A DNA stretch of 47,499 bases from contig JAAAIG010000044.1 of assembly GCA_015852425.1 (NCBI GenBank), forward strand, positions 1 to 47,499, read 5' to 3'. Shown piece by piece: positions 1 to 9,773 of this stretch; within the stretch, counting starts at the first letter, position 1; each line of letters opens with the position of its first letter. The position numbers were made by a program, and so were the translations under genes. The notes beneath the pieces were generated by a model, which was not told the DNA's origin, did not search any database, and saw only the letters and a program-made list of their open reading frames with translations. Source of the stretch: Gryganskiella cystojenkinii (taxonomy: Eukaryota; Mortierellomycota; Mortierellomycetes; Mortierellales; Mortierellaceae).

Positions 1-1356
1 GCCAACGGATTGGTCAAGAAAAACGAATTGCCCTTGGTTGGAAACTTGGATGGCCTCCCTATACTCAACGGTCTAGCCAACGGATTTATCAAAAAACGTG
101 AGTTGCCTGTGGTCGGAAAATTGGAGAACCTGAAGCGACATGTTTCAGGAGAAGGCGAGAACGACGAAGATGTAGATGAAGATGAAGATAACGAGGATCT
201 TATGAAGCGCTCCGAGTTCACCTGCGGTGAAGGTTATGAAGTTTATTACCCGCCTAAGCACGATAACGACGATGATAATAACCACCGCCCGCCTAAACAC
301 GATGACGACGATGATGATGACCATCGCCCGCCTAAGCATGATGACGACGATGATGATGATGACCACCGCCCACCTCGTCATGACGGAGATGATGACGAGA
401 ATGACCACCGTTACCCTCCTCATCACCACGGGGGCCATGACCACGATCACCGTGACCACAACCCTCCTCATCATCATGGAGGACACGACGGTCACCATCA
501 CAGACACCCGCCACATCATCATCCACATGAGGATCGCCCACCCCACCACGGTCACGACGGCGATGATGATGATGATGACCGTCGTGATCCTTGTGAGTGT
601 GGTGATGACAGCCACCATAGCGGCGGTGGCCATCACGGTGGTCACGATCCTCATGTTCGTGAACACGACCGCGACCATGGTCATCATGGCGGTATCAACG
701 TTGACTTGGACCTCAAGGCGATCATCGACGCCAAGATCAAGGTCATTGCCAAAGCTTATATCGGGATCGTTGTCGATGCGATCATTGACATTAAGGCCGA
801 TATTCTGGCCAAGATCCTGGTCAAGTTGAATTTGGGCCTCCATGTCGATGTCGATATCGTTGCCAAGATCAAGGGTAACGAATCAGAACGCGACAATATT
901 TATTTGATTTTTATTTATTTTTGCAATGTTACTGTCATTCTGATAATCTTTGCCGATATTTTCTCCCACTCCTCTTTTCTAATAGCCATTGTCAATGTCA
1001 AGGTCGATGCAGCCGTGAAGGTTTATGTGAACGCGGATATCAAAGCCCGCATCGGTGACGCTGTTCATGGTCACTGTTCTCACCAATGTGGCTCCGATGT
1101 TGACGCTGGTATTCTCGCCGATATCACGGCTGCGATCAAGGTCGATCTCGGCAGCATCCTCTCCAACCTCGATGCCGATGTCCTAGCGGATATCAGGGTT
1201 CGTTTGAATGCCTTGGGATTGAAGATCAAGGCCGATGTCGATCTCCATCTTGGATTGGATCTGGGTGCCATCCTAGGGGACCTCCTCGGGGACTGCAGAC
1301 ATGCCCACCCGGCCATCATGGCTGACTTGAGGCTTGCCATTGGTGCTACTATCTAA
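1..1356 (+). CDS. His/Asp-rich repetitive protein, 5' end missing
   Basis: The frame is open from base 1, so the true start lies left of the window. Exons are 1-874 and 986-1356; the 111-nt intron (875-985, GTAACG..AATAG) has no stop in frame and is a multiple of three. The part seen starts with two copies of a 25-residue unit (bases 1-75 and from 76) containing VKKNELP and IKKRELP. Dibasic sites LKR and MKR follow. Next come blocks of the type HRPPKHDDDDDDD (about 283-400) and His/Gly/Asp-rich blocks to about 690. The C-terminal 190 residues alternate Ile/Val/Leu with Asp/Lys in short similar strings (for example AIIDAKIKVIAK). Six cysteines occur, including CECGD and CSHQC. I do not recognise the family. 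A secreted, metal-binding or proteolytically processed wall protein is possible, but no signal peptide can be seen because the start is missing. It converges with the Def1-like gene. Confidence 0.7.
   Translation, partial: ANGLVKKNELPLVGNLDGLPILNGLANGFIKKRELPVVGKLENLKRHVSGEGENDEDVDEDEDNEDLMKRSEFTCGEGYEVYYPPKHDNDDDNNHRPPKHDDDDDDDHRPPKHDDDDDDDDHRPPRHDGDDDENDHRYPPHHHGGHDHDHRDHNPPHHHGGHDGHHHRHPPHHHPHEDRPPHHGHDGDDDDDDRRDPCECGDDSHHSGGGHHGGHDPHVREHDRDHGHHGGINVDLDLKAIIDAKIKVIAKAYIGIVVDAIIDIKADILAKILVKLNLGLHVDVDIVAKIKGNESERDNIYLIFIYFCNVTVILIIFADIFSHSSFLIAIVNVKVDAAVKVYVNADIKARIGDAVHGHCSHQCGSDVDAGILADITAAIKVDLGSILSNLDADVLADIRVRLNALGLKIKADVDLHLGLDLGAILGDLLGDCRHAHPAIMADLRLAIGATI
283..700 (+). repeat. In-frame low-complexity repeat coding for His/Pro/Asp blocks
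   Basis: Imperfect tandem units of about 36-42 nt with GAT/GAC and CAC/CAT runs encode HRPPKHDDDDDDD-type blocks, then PPHHHGGHD-type blocks. All are in the frame of the first gene. The long open frames on the opposite strand and in other frames here are by-products of this composition. Confidence 0.8.
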
Positions 1357-1725
1357 AGCCTCTTCTCATCGTTATTGCCTTTGATACCTCTTTTGACTTT
1401 ATCGTCATGATGAAGGCCGAAGCATTACATAGCATAATACCCACACCATCTACGTTATATATTATTTGTATTAAAAGAAAAAAGGAACTATTTCTTGTCA
1501 TATTTACAAAAGGCCATGGATATTTTTTTTATTCGTAGCACAAACAAAGTCAGGGGACAAAATACAAATAGGCGATTCACATCGTGTCAGTTATCGGAAG
1601 GAAAGAAAAGAAAAGAAAAAGAGAAATCGTTATACAAAGAGAGCAAGCCGATTATGTGTGTGTGTGTTTTGTGACAGAAAGAGGTCCAAGCAAAAAGGTT
1701 ATATTCTCTCCCTTTTCTTGTCCGC
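1357..1725. other. Convergent 3' intergenic region
   Basis: This 369-nt stretch separates the stop codons of two convergent genes. It is AT-rich with A- and T-runs (around 1470-1490 and 1520-1530). I see no coding signal; it presumably holds both 3' UTRs and polyadenylation sites. Confidence 0.6.
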
Positions 1726-4700
1726 TTAGTTCTGCGACCAGAACTGTTGCTGTTGCTGGTGCTGGTTGCTACTGTTGTTGCGACTACCGGCACCTTGGTG
1801 ATGACCCTGGTGCTGTTGACTAGGGTGGTAGCCATGGCTCGGGTATTGCTGGTAACTCGAGAACATCTGCTGATGCTGCATATAATATCCTCCACCCGGC
1901 TGACCTCCTTGACCAGGTTGCTGCTGCTGAACACCAGTCACGCTCGAGGACTGACCTCCTGCAGCAGCACCTCCGGGACCTGCGGCGCCGCCCTTAGTAC
2001 CAGTCGAAGCTACACCGGTCGAGGCAACGCCGGCACCTGGCTGTTGACCCAGGTAGGAGGGGTTACCGTACTTGGCATAGGGATCGTTACTCAAGCTATG
2101 GAGTCCTGCTCCTGCGCCAGACATGTCATCGTATCCAGATTGTGAGTATTGATTGTGGGTTCCCTGTCCTGTACCGGTCGAGCCACCATAGTTGCTACCA
2201 CCGTAGGCCGAGTTGGTGTTGTTGCTGGTCGAGGCGCTCGCACCTGCGCCTGCTCCACCGGGCTTGGCCGAGTGGGTCGATTGTTGCTGTTGATGCTGCT
2301 GTTGCTGATACATGGGGTACATGTTCTTGGCGTATTGCTGACTATAGCCCGACTGTTGGTATGCGTTCGGGAACTGATTTGGTGCCATATAGTAGTAAGG
2401 ATAATAAGGCGCTCCTCCACCTACACCAGGGTATCCTCCTTGTTGCTGGAGATGTTGCTGTTGTTGCTGTTGGAGCGTTTGTTGAGCCTGGGTAGTAGCA
2501 GTGCTTGACGCTGTTGCTCCTGTCGAGCTGGTGACACTAGTCGTGGACGCATCCTGAACATAGCCCGAATCCCGAGTTTGATAGCTGTTGGCTCCGCTGA
2601 CATGGACCTGCCCATAGCTTGTGGGATCATAGTACATTCCACGTCCAATGTCGTGGCCATAGAGTGCTGCATAATCGTTCGGGAGTGAGGCCATAGGTCC
2701 CATACCAAAGGAGCCAAGCTGGTTCGCGGTCGGCATGTAGTTGCCATAGGGAGATCCTCCCATGGCATCATGGCCCATACCGGGGTAAAGATGATGATGA
2801 CCGCCATGACTGGCGGCTGTAGGGTCCTGTTTCAAATAAGATGTCGCGTTCGAAGGTGCAGGAGAAAGACCGGTCGAGGTTGGAGTTGGACCAGGAAGTC
2901 CCGGCGCCGCTGCAATGGGAGCCACAGGACTGTCCTGACGACCATACGATGGCTGATGGTGCGTCTGAGGCTGCGTTTGAGTTGCGGATTGCGCGTGTTG
3001 CTGCTGGTGCTGTGGTTGTGTAGGAGTGCGCGTGGTTTGCGAATGTTGAGTAGAGTGAGTCTGTTGCGTTGGGTGACTTGCTGAGAGCGTCGCTGACTGA
3101 GTAGATTGAACGGAAGCGGGTGCTGGTACTGGGGTGGTAGCTTTTTCTGTATGAGTCGTTGTTGCTGTCCTCGTCTCTTCTGATTCTGCATCATCATTCA
3201 GCGAGAAACTTCCAAACTTGAGGCCGATGCTCTGCATCGAAGGCCCACCGGGCAACACCACAGGTGCTTCTTGATTGAGTCGCTTTGGATGTGATGCTGG
3301 TTTTTGCTTTAGTCCTGGAGGTCCAGATGAAGCAGAAGAAGTTGCATGAGTCCCTGCTGGGGGTGGCGCTGGCGCGTGCACCGATTCTGGTGCATGTACT
3401 GCGGGCTCTGGGACAGTGGATGCAGCTGTCTTGTGGTGTTCGACATGAGCAGGCACGGTCACTTCTGGCGCCTTGATTCCGGGTTCCTGTTCCACCGCCT
3501 TTGGTTCTGAGATCGGCTTATTGTCTGCTGGAGCAGTGTGTTCCTCGACCTTGTGGGCAGGCTTTGAAGACTGTACATGTTTGGCATGCTTGGCAGCAGG
3601 TGCGGGTATCGTTTTGGGTGCAGCGATGGGTGCAGGTTTGGGTTCAGGTGCAGGTTCAGGTCTATTTCAGTCAAGATTAGAGAGGTGGCAATTTAACGCG
3701 GTCAGTATATTATATTTGAAAGCAAACATTTCACGAATTAGCGCAACTCTTGAGAACATACTTGACAATTTTGGCCCATGACATCTTGCTCCCTGCAGGA
3801 ATAGTCGCAGTGTTGATCTTGCGTGGCGCCGCAACTGGTGCAGGTGTTGAGCCATTGGTGTGGGTGTCCCATGAATCTGATCCAGTATCGTTGGTCGTGG
3901 AATGAGTTGAATGACCAGATGATCCCTCCGTGGCAGCCGTACTGGCAGGAACAGATGATGCTGCAGCATGATTGGATGTGGTCTTATGACTATTCGTCAC
4001 AGACGAGGTCGTGGATTTGGGTCCCCATCCTGAAGCTGTTTCAGTAGTCGAATCTGCTGCGGCTGCTGCATCAGCCCATGAGGGAGTCTCCTCCTCAACT
4101 GCCTCTGATGGCCAATCGCCACCGCCACTGACACCAGAAACTGAAGGCCAGTCGCCTCCAGAGGTAGCCTCGGTCGAAGATATAGTATGATGGGCATCGT
4201 CCCTGTTCGAACGGGCAGCATGTCGGTCTCCATTCTGGCCGCGATGTGCTCCTCTCGTAGAACCACCGCGACCTCCTCGAAAGCCATCTACAAGTTCAAA
4301 CGAACAAGATGTCTTCAATGAGTCGTCCAGATCGAGATCATAATTAAAACAAGCGATAATGCAAAGAAAAAACCTTACCTCCACGACCACGCGATCCTCG
4401 ATCGGAGTGACCGCCACGCTGGCTACCGAAGCGAGAATCATGTCTGTCAAAGGTCGTTGACTTGGGCTTTGGGGTCTTTTTCTTGCCCTTGACTTCGCCC
4501 CATTGTGTGACAAGACCTACGCACGAATATTGAAAACATGGATAATTTAGACCAGATTCAGTTTCATTGGCTGAATCGCCAACATAACGCGACTGAAACA
4601 GAGCAAACGGAGTGACAGGATCAGATGAGAGACAAGGAGGAACCTCACTTGCGCCATCGATGACTTGAAAGCCTTGTCATCAGTTTGGGTTGATCTTTGG

Positions 4701-5350
4701 GGTACTTTTTTTATCAGGATGAGAACGATGTAAATGGACTTAATGCATCATTCCCTCTCTCTCCCCTCTCACACACACAACAGCTTATAACGCAAAAAAA
4801 ACAAACATCGCCCCAGTGTCCCAACAGGGGGGTAAAAGGGGTCAAACGAAAGAAAGCAGTGGTCGAGACAGGGGTCAAAGTGTTGGTCAAGAAAGGTGGT
4901 ACCACCTCCTTTGTCAAAGTTCTTAAACAGCAAACAACAAACCCACCACAACCCCACACTCGACAATAAAGTACAGCAACGAAAAGCAAATAAGAGAAAA
5001 GGAGAGGGGTTGAAAGGGGGGGTAAGGTGTTCAAAGGAGAAGAAAAGAAAACAAGAGTGAAAGACAGAGGTGGTTGAAGTGCAGTCTGTCTTCTCTACTC
5101 TGCACGAGAAAAAGAAAGTGAGAGCGACAGATAAAGAAACAAGACTCCAAAGCTTACCATCGCTGATCCGGACAATGGCCAGTTCGATATCACCACCTGC
5201 ATCCTGGATCGCGTAGAGAAGATCCTCGTCTGTCCAGTCTGCAAAGAGCTCTTTCAGCGTGGCTAGGTCGGCTCTATGATCCTGACGGAGCTTGCGAAGA
5301 TCGTCTGGCTCGTCTTTGCCTCCAGGGCGTCTCTGTGTGTGCGTTGCCAT
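1726..5350 (-). CDS. DEF1: Def1/UBAP2-like protein (CUE domain, RGG and Gln-rich regions)
   Basis: Four exons on the minus strand: 5350-5158, 4516-4379, 4287-3762 and 3661-1726, joining in phase to 930 residues. Residues 17-63 (LRKLRQDHRADLATLKELF onward, ending in ELAIVRISDG) form a CUE/UBA-like ubiquitin-binding domain. After it comes QWGEVKGKK, a motif I associate with the Def1/UBAP2 family, then an RG/RGG-rich stretch (about 94-125), an acidic Ser/Thr/Trp region, a Pro/Ala/Lys linker and a long Gln/Gly/Tyr-rich tail with poly-Gln ending FWSQN. Yeast Def1 recruits ubiquitin ligase to stalled RNA polymerase II and is processed within its Gln-rich part; UBAP2 and UBAP2L are reported animal counterparts. 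Intron 1 (4517-5157, 641 nt) is long for this window; introns 2 and 3 are 91 and 100 nt. It shares a divergent 1-kb promoter region with eIF2 gamma. Orthology rests on the N-terminal domain and architecture. Confidence 0.77.
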
Positions 5351-6365
5351 GAGGCTAATCACAAGGCAGCCATAAAAAAAAAGTGTGTGAGAGAGAGAGA
5401 AACAGATTTCAATGAGGGTCAGAACCAACGAGTCGTCATTCAGACACTGATGGTCACTTTCTATGTCCGTCCACTCTGCTCCATCTGATCAGCACCAAAA
5501 AGAATAAAGAACAAAACGGTCCAACGAAAGAGCGGACTTTGATATACATGGTCATAGCCACCAATGCTCTTTTTATATTATGAGAGCGCTTCCCAGGAAA
5601 CCACAAAAAATTGCTGTCGTAGCAAGAGCAGAGAGAGAAGGAGAGAGAGCCGAGTCGAGAGTTCAACTCTTCAGTCCAATGAAAAGAACAAAGAATAGGC
5701 AACCAGGGTTCAAATGTAACCCAATGACGGGCAATTTCTAAAGGTTGTTGAGGTGGGGTCCGTTCTCGAGGCTGGAATCACGCTGAGTTTGTTTCGTCAG
5801 CGAGGGGATAGATAATAGTACCTAGGTGGATATATGTACGAGGTTTTTTTCTTTTCTTCTTTCTCTGTCGCGAGCAAAGAGAGCAAAAAGTTGAAGAGGG
5901 GGAGGGGCGTGAAAAAGAAGTGGGTAAAGTGATTTCAATGTGTGTTCGTGTGCGTGGAATGAGAAGAAAAGAAAGGAGAAGAAAGCGTACAGGACCCTGT
6001 CGCCTGGTGCTTGGGCCAACCTCTTTTCCCCCTCTTTTGTCTGAGGATCAAACGGGCAGTCACACATTCGATCTTGGTCACGCGACCCTTTCCTTCCCAG
6101 GATGATGATGTCACAGAAAGGGATAATTGCAAGTGCTGCCAGCCGCAGTGCTGGAAAAAAAAAGAAAAAAAAAAGAGTCAGGAAGACACGGCAGACAGAC
6201 AGACAGGACAGGCAGTGTGCCTTGGTGTCAGAGGTCCAACACAAAAAAAGAGTCAATCTGTGTGGTGGCGTGCAAATAACGCACAAACAGATTACCTCGC
6301 CATTGAACGGTTTTAATTTCTTCTCTTTTCCCTCCTTACCTCCATCATCCCAATACTTGCCCATC
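5351..6365. promoter_or_regulatory. Divergent promoter region between DEF1-like and eIF2 gamma genes
   Basis: About 1 kb between two start codons on opposite strands, so it must serve both genes. It contains GA/TC-rich tracts (around 5390-5402 and 5630-5650), a GACA repeat at about 6190-6212, and a pyrimidine-rich tract (about 6311-6350) just before the eIF2 gamma ATG, as often seen before highly expressed fungal translation genes. No convincing TATA box was found. Short ORFs here look random. Confidence 0.5.
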
Positions 6366-8740
6366 ATGGATTCTGAACTGGACCTGTCCAAGCTTCATGC
6401 TCTCTCTCACGAGGTCATCTCCAAGCAGGCCACCATCAACATCGGTACTACTCTCTCTCCCCCTCTTATCTCTGCAGATTCAATTCCAGATCTACTCTCT
6501 CCAACTCTGCGCAAAAAAGATCAATCCCATGGACGATCAGCCCTGACAGGACAGACAGGATCTCACTCTCAATCATCCACCGCTCTTCTCTACGATCCAC
6601 TCTCTTCCCCTGATATTGCTCTTCACCAACGCCACGAACCTCGTTCACTCGTCTCCAACTATCGACATGAAAAAACAAAGAGAGCCGATCGCTGACGCCA
6701 CCTCTTTTACTCTCAATAGGTACCATTGGTCACGTCGCTCACGGTAAATCCACCGTCGTCAAGGCCATTTCCGGAGTCCAGGTACGATGACTTTACCCTC
6801 CTGCTTCAATAACCTTGCCCTACTAACTTGAAAAGATAAAAGTTGCTAAAACCTTTGATTGCTTTCTTGTATTTTATTTATGTAGACCGTTCGTTTCAAG
6901 AACGAGTTGGAGCGTAACATTACCATCAAGTTGGGATATGCTAACGCCAAGGTACAGGATCCCTGCGGATACTTTTTTTTTCTCTCGATGGAGGATGTTA
7001 TTTGCTGGACAGGAACATCATGGGGCACACAGTTACTCAACGCGACGTAACTTTACTCGATTCTATAGATTTACAAGTGTCAAAACGAGGCTTGCCCCCG
7101 CCCCGGATGCTACAAGTCTTACCGCAGTAACATGGAGGATCACCCCAAGTGTGAGCGTCCCTTCTGTGGTGGCACCATGAAGTTGGAGAGGTAACGATCA
7201 CAGAAAATGTTTGCAGACTTGCCCCAAGACAAAACCTTTTTGAATTCAAGTCCTCTGGTGCTAACTCTTTTACTCTTTCTACGCTTTCTCGCACTCAATA
7301 GACACGTTTCTTTCGTCGATTGTCCCGGTACGATAACATCAGCAACAATGGAGAAAAAAACAACCACTCAACAGACTTTTTCTTGGACACGGATATTTCA
7401 AAGAACCAGGATAAGGAAAGCTCGGTATACTCATCGCCAACATTATGCCTTTTTTTTTATCTGGACATAATTTAGGACACGATATTCTCATGGCTACCAT
7501 GTTGAACGGTGCCGCTGTCATGGACGCCGCCCTTTTGTTGGTCGCTGCCAACGAATCCTGCCCCCAGCCCCAGACTTCGGAGCATTTGGCTGCTATCGAG
7601 ATTATGAAGTTGGAGCACATCATCATTCTTCAGAACAAGGTCGATTTGATCAAGGAGTCGGCCGCTCAGGAGCACTACCAGAGCATCTTGCAGTTCGTCA
7701 AGGGAACCATTGCCGACTCTGCCCCTATTGTCCCCATCTCGGCTCAACTCAAGTACAACATTGATGCCGTCAACGAATACATTGTCAAGCGCATTCCCAT
7801 CCCCATCCGTGACTTCACCTCGGATCCTCGCTTGATCGTCATTCGTTCCTTCGATGTCAACAAGCCCGGTGCTGAGGTCGATAGCTTGACCGGAGGTATT
7901 GCTGGTGGTTCCATCCTCAGCGGAGTGTTGCGTGTAAGTCGGACATAACAGGACCTTGAATGTCACAAGGCAGTGCCTCTGACGTGAAATCCCCTGTCAC
8001 TGAACACCAAGGACTAACTGGTTTATTTTTTTTCTTTTTTTCTTTCGAATCATAAAAATAGCTCGGAGATGAGATTGAGATCCGTCCCGGTATTGTCACC
8101 AAGGATAACGAGGGCAAGATCAAGTGCAGACCCATCTTCTCTCGCATTGTCACCCTGTTGGCCGAGAGCAACAACTTGAAGTTTGCTGTTCCCGGTGGTT
8201 TGATCGGTGTTGGTACCAAGATTGATCCTACATTGTGCCGTGCCGATCGTCTCGTCGGTCAGGTCTTGGGTGCTGTTGGAAAGCTTCCCGAGGTCTACTC
8301 CGAGTTGGAGATCAACTACTTCCTGTTGCGTCGTCTCTTGGGTGTCAAGACTGACGACAAGAAGCAGGCCAAGGTTACCAAGCTGACCAAGAACGAGGTT
8401 CTCATGGTTAACATTGGTTCGACCTCGACCGGTGGTCGTGTTATCCAGGTCAAGAACGATATTGCCAAGATTGCTCTTACTGGATTGGCTTGCTCAGAGT
8501 ACGTATACCGTTGTGGACGATATTTATTTTTGAATATTTGTTCGATGACTCAATATTCATAGCGCTGACCCTATCTCTCTCTCTCTCTGTCTCTCTCTAT
8601 CTATCTATCTTCTTTTTGTACTTTTTTTCACTCGTTCAATTAGGGCTGGTGCCAACGTTGCCTTGTCGCGTCGTATTGCCAACCATTGGCGTTTGATTGG
8701 ATGGGGTAAGATCACCCGCGGTTCTTCTGTCCCCATCTAA
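6366..8740 (+). CDS. GCD11: Translation initiation factor eIF2 subunit gamma
   Basis: Eight exons: 6366-6444, 6720-6781, 6886-6951, 7069-7190, 7302-7327, 7476-7933, 8062-8498 and 8644-8740, giving 448 residues. This GTPase subunit binds initiator Met-tRNA and GTP in the cytosolic ternary complex. G1 is GHVAHGKST (30-38), G3 is DCPGH (116-120), G4 is NKVD (172-175) and SAQLK (from 207) is G5. The eIF2-gamma zinc knuckle is present (Cys 73, 78, 83, with 97 and 102 near). Beta-barrel domains II and III follow ([20 protein letters not shown] and the C-terminal [10 protein letters not shown]). The 26-nt exon 5 falls in the middle of the G3 motif, so a correct splice is essential there. Intron 2 has a clear CTACTAAC branch site; intron 7 carries a microsatellite. 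Identification is secure. Confidence 0.97.
8573..8611. repeat. TC / TATC microsatellite in eIF2 gamma intron 7
   Basis: A run of TC dinucleotides broken by one TG passes into about three TATC units inside the intron 8499-8643, forming part of its long polypyrimidine stretch. Likely length-variable between strains. Confidence 0.85.
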
Positions 8741-9773
8741 AGACGATGACTAAGAAGCAGTATGCCGGCGCAATATAACCAGGATGAGGAGATGAGAGAT
8801 TGGAAACGACGACAAAAACGGACAAAGAACGATGCGTAGTTTTTTGAGGAGTGATAGAGAATTAAAAAAAATTGATATTTTGAATACTTTTTACGATGAC
8901 TCTTTCTACGTCGGTTGGTCGATCTTAACAAACGCGAGGATGTATGCTTCTATAAATGACCCACTTCAACATGGGCATAACGGGAATGACCATTTCGGTT
9001 TATCCGTCCAAGCTTTGCTCGCTTGGAGCTGATAGGAAGCATTGCCTCTTTGTCTGGGCCTTTGCTGCGCTATGTCTTTTTTTCCTTCAATGTTGACGCG
9101 ATTGGAAATTGGTATCAAAGAGTGTATTTTTTTCCCAGGGGTAGGAAGACCTTTGACTCTTTGGTGGTCGCACAACTCGGGCAAACTGGTGGCTAAATTT
9201 TTTTCTCTCTGTTTGATTTTAGCCGGTACTGGTCCAGGCACAAGGGATGTGTGTGAGCAAAATGAAAAGCAAAGCATCCGGGGGTTGCGGAAAACTTAAA
9301 CGGACAGAGTTTAAGACGAACAAGGTATCGTAGGGCGGCGAACTTTGCCTTGGTTTTTTTTTTGCGCCCAGACAGACAGGCAACTGTGCGGTTGCGTGTC
9401 TGGAAGAGTGATGGCGTGGGTGGAAGTGACTAAAAGAGGCAACGATCTCCCTTCCTTCCTTTCTTCTTTGTTACTTTTTCTAGCCCTCTTTTTTCCTTCT
9501 TTTCTGCGGGCAGCTTCTCTTCTTTTGAATCTTTCTCCACTATATTCAAGACAGACTCAATTCCGTCTCTTCTCTCAATTCCATTCATTCCCATTTCTGA
9601 ATTCAACGCTCTTTTTTTCTTTTTCCTTTCCGTCAAAAAGTTAAACGACGACGATACCCGAAGAAACAGGGAATCGAAATCTGACGAATTTGTAGACTCT
9701 TTTTCCAAGAATCTCTTTAGTGGCGAGGGAACAAAAAGAACTCTCGCACTAGCAACACTACCTTTCTTCCAAC
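8741..9773. other. Intergenic region, promoter of the ABC transporter
   Basis: This 1,033-nt region lies between two genes on the same strand. The left part is presumably the eIF2 gamma 3' UTR. The right part (about 9450-9640) is strongly pyrimidine-rich on the plus strand. A short ORF from 9345 (about 99 codons) is composition-driven and not supported. No RNA gene is visible. Confidence 0.5.

Noticed and set aside
145..843. Long minus-strand ORFs opposite the first gene
   Set aside because: They are anti-sense readings of GAT/CAC-rich repeats and give monotonous Met/Val/Ile strings.
2091..3197. Several 100-130 codon ORFs on both strands inside the Def1-like gene
   Set aside because: They are shadows of the Gln-rich coding repeat; only the frame ending at 1726 joins through splice sites to a recognisable N-terminal domain.
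4620..4690. Possible box C/D snoRNA in Def1 intron 1 (CTGATGA-like and CTGA-like boxes about 60 nt apart on minus)
   Set aside because: The C box has a poor first base, and no terminal stem forms between the flanks.
5822..6695. Overlapping ORFs in the DEF1/eIF2 gamma intergenic region
   Set aside because: Simple-sequence composition, no domain; the 6102-6695 frame only reads through eIF2 gamma exon 1 into its intron.
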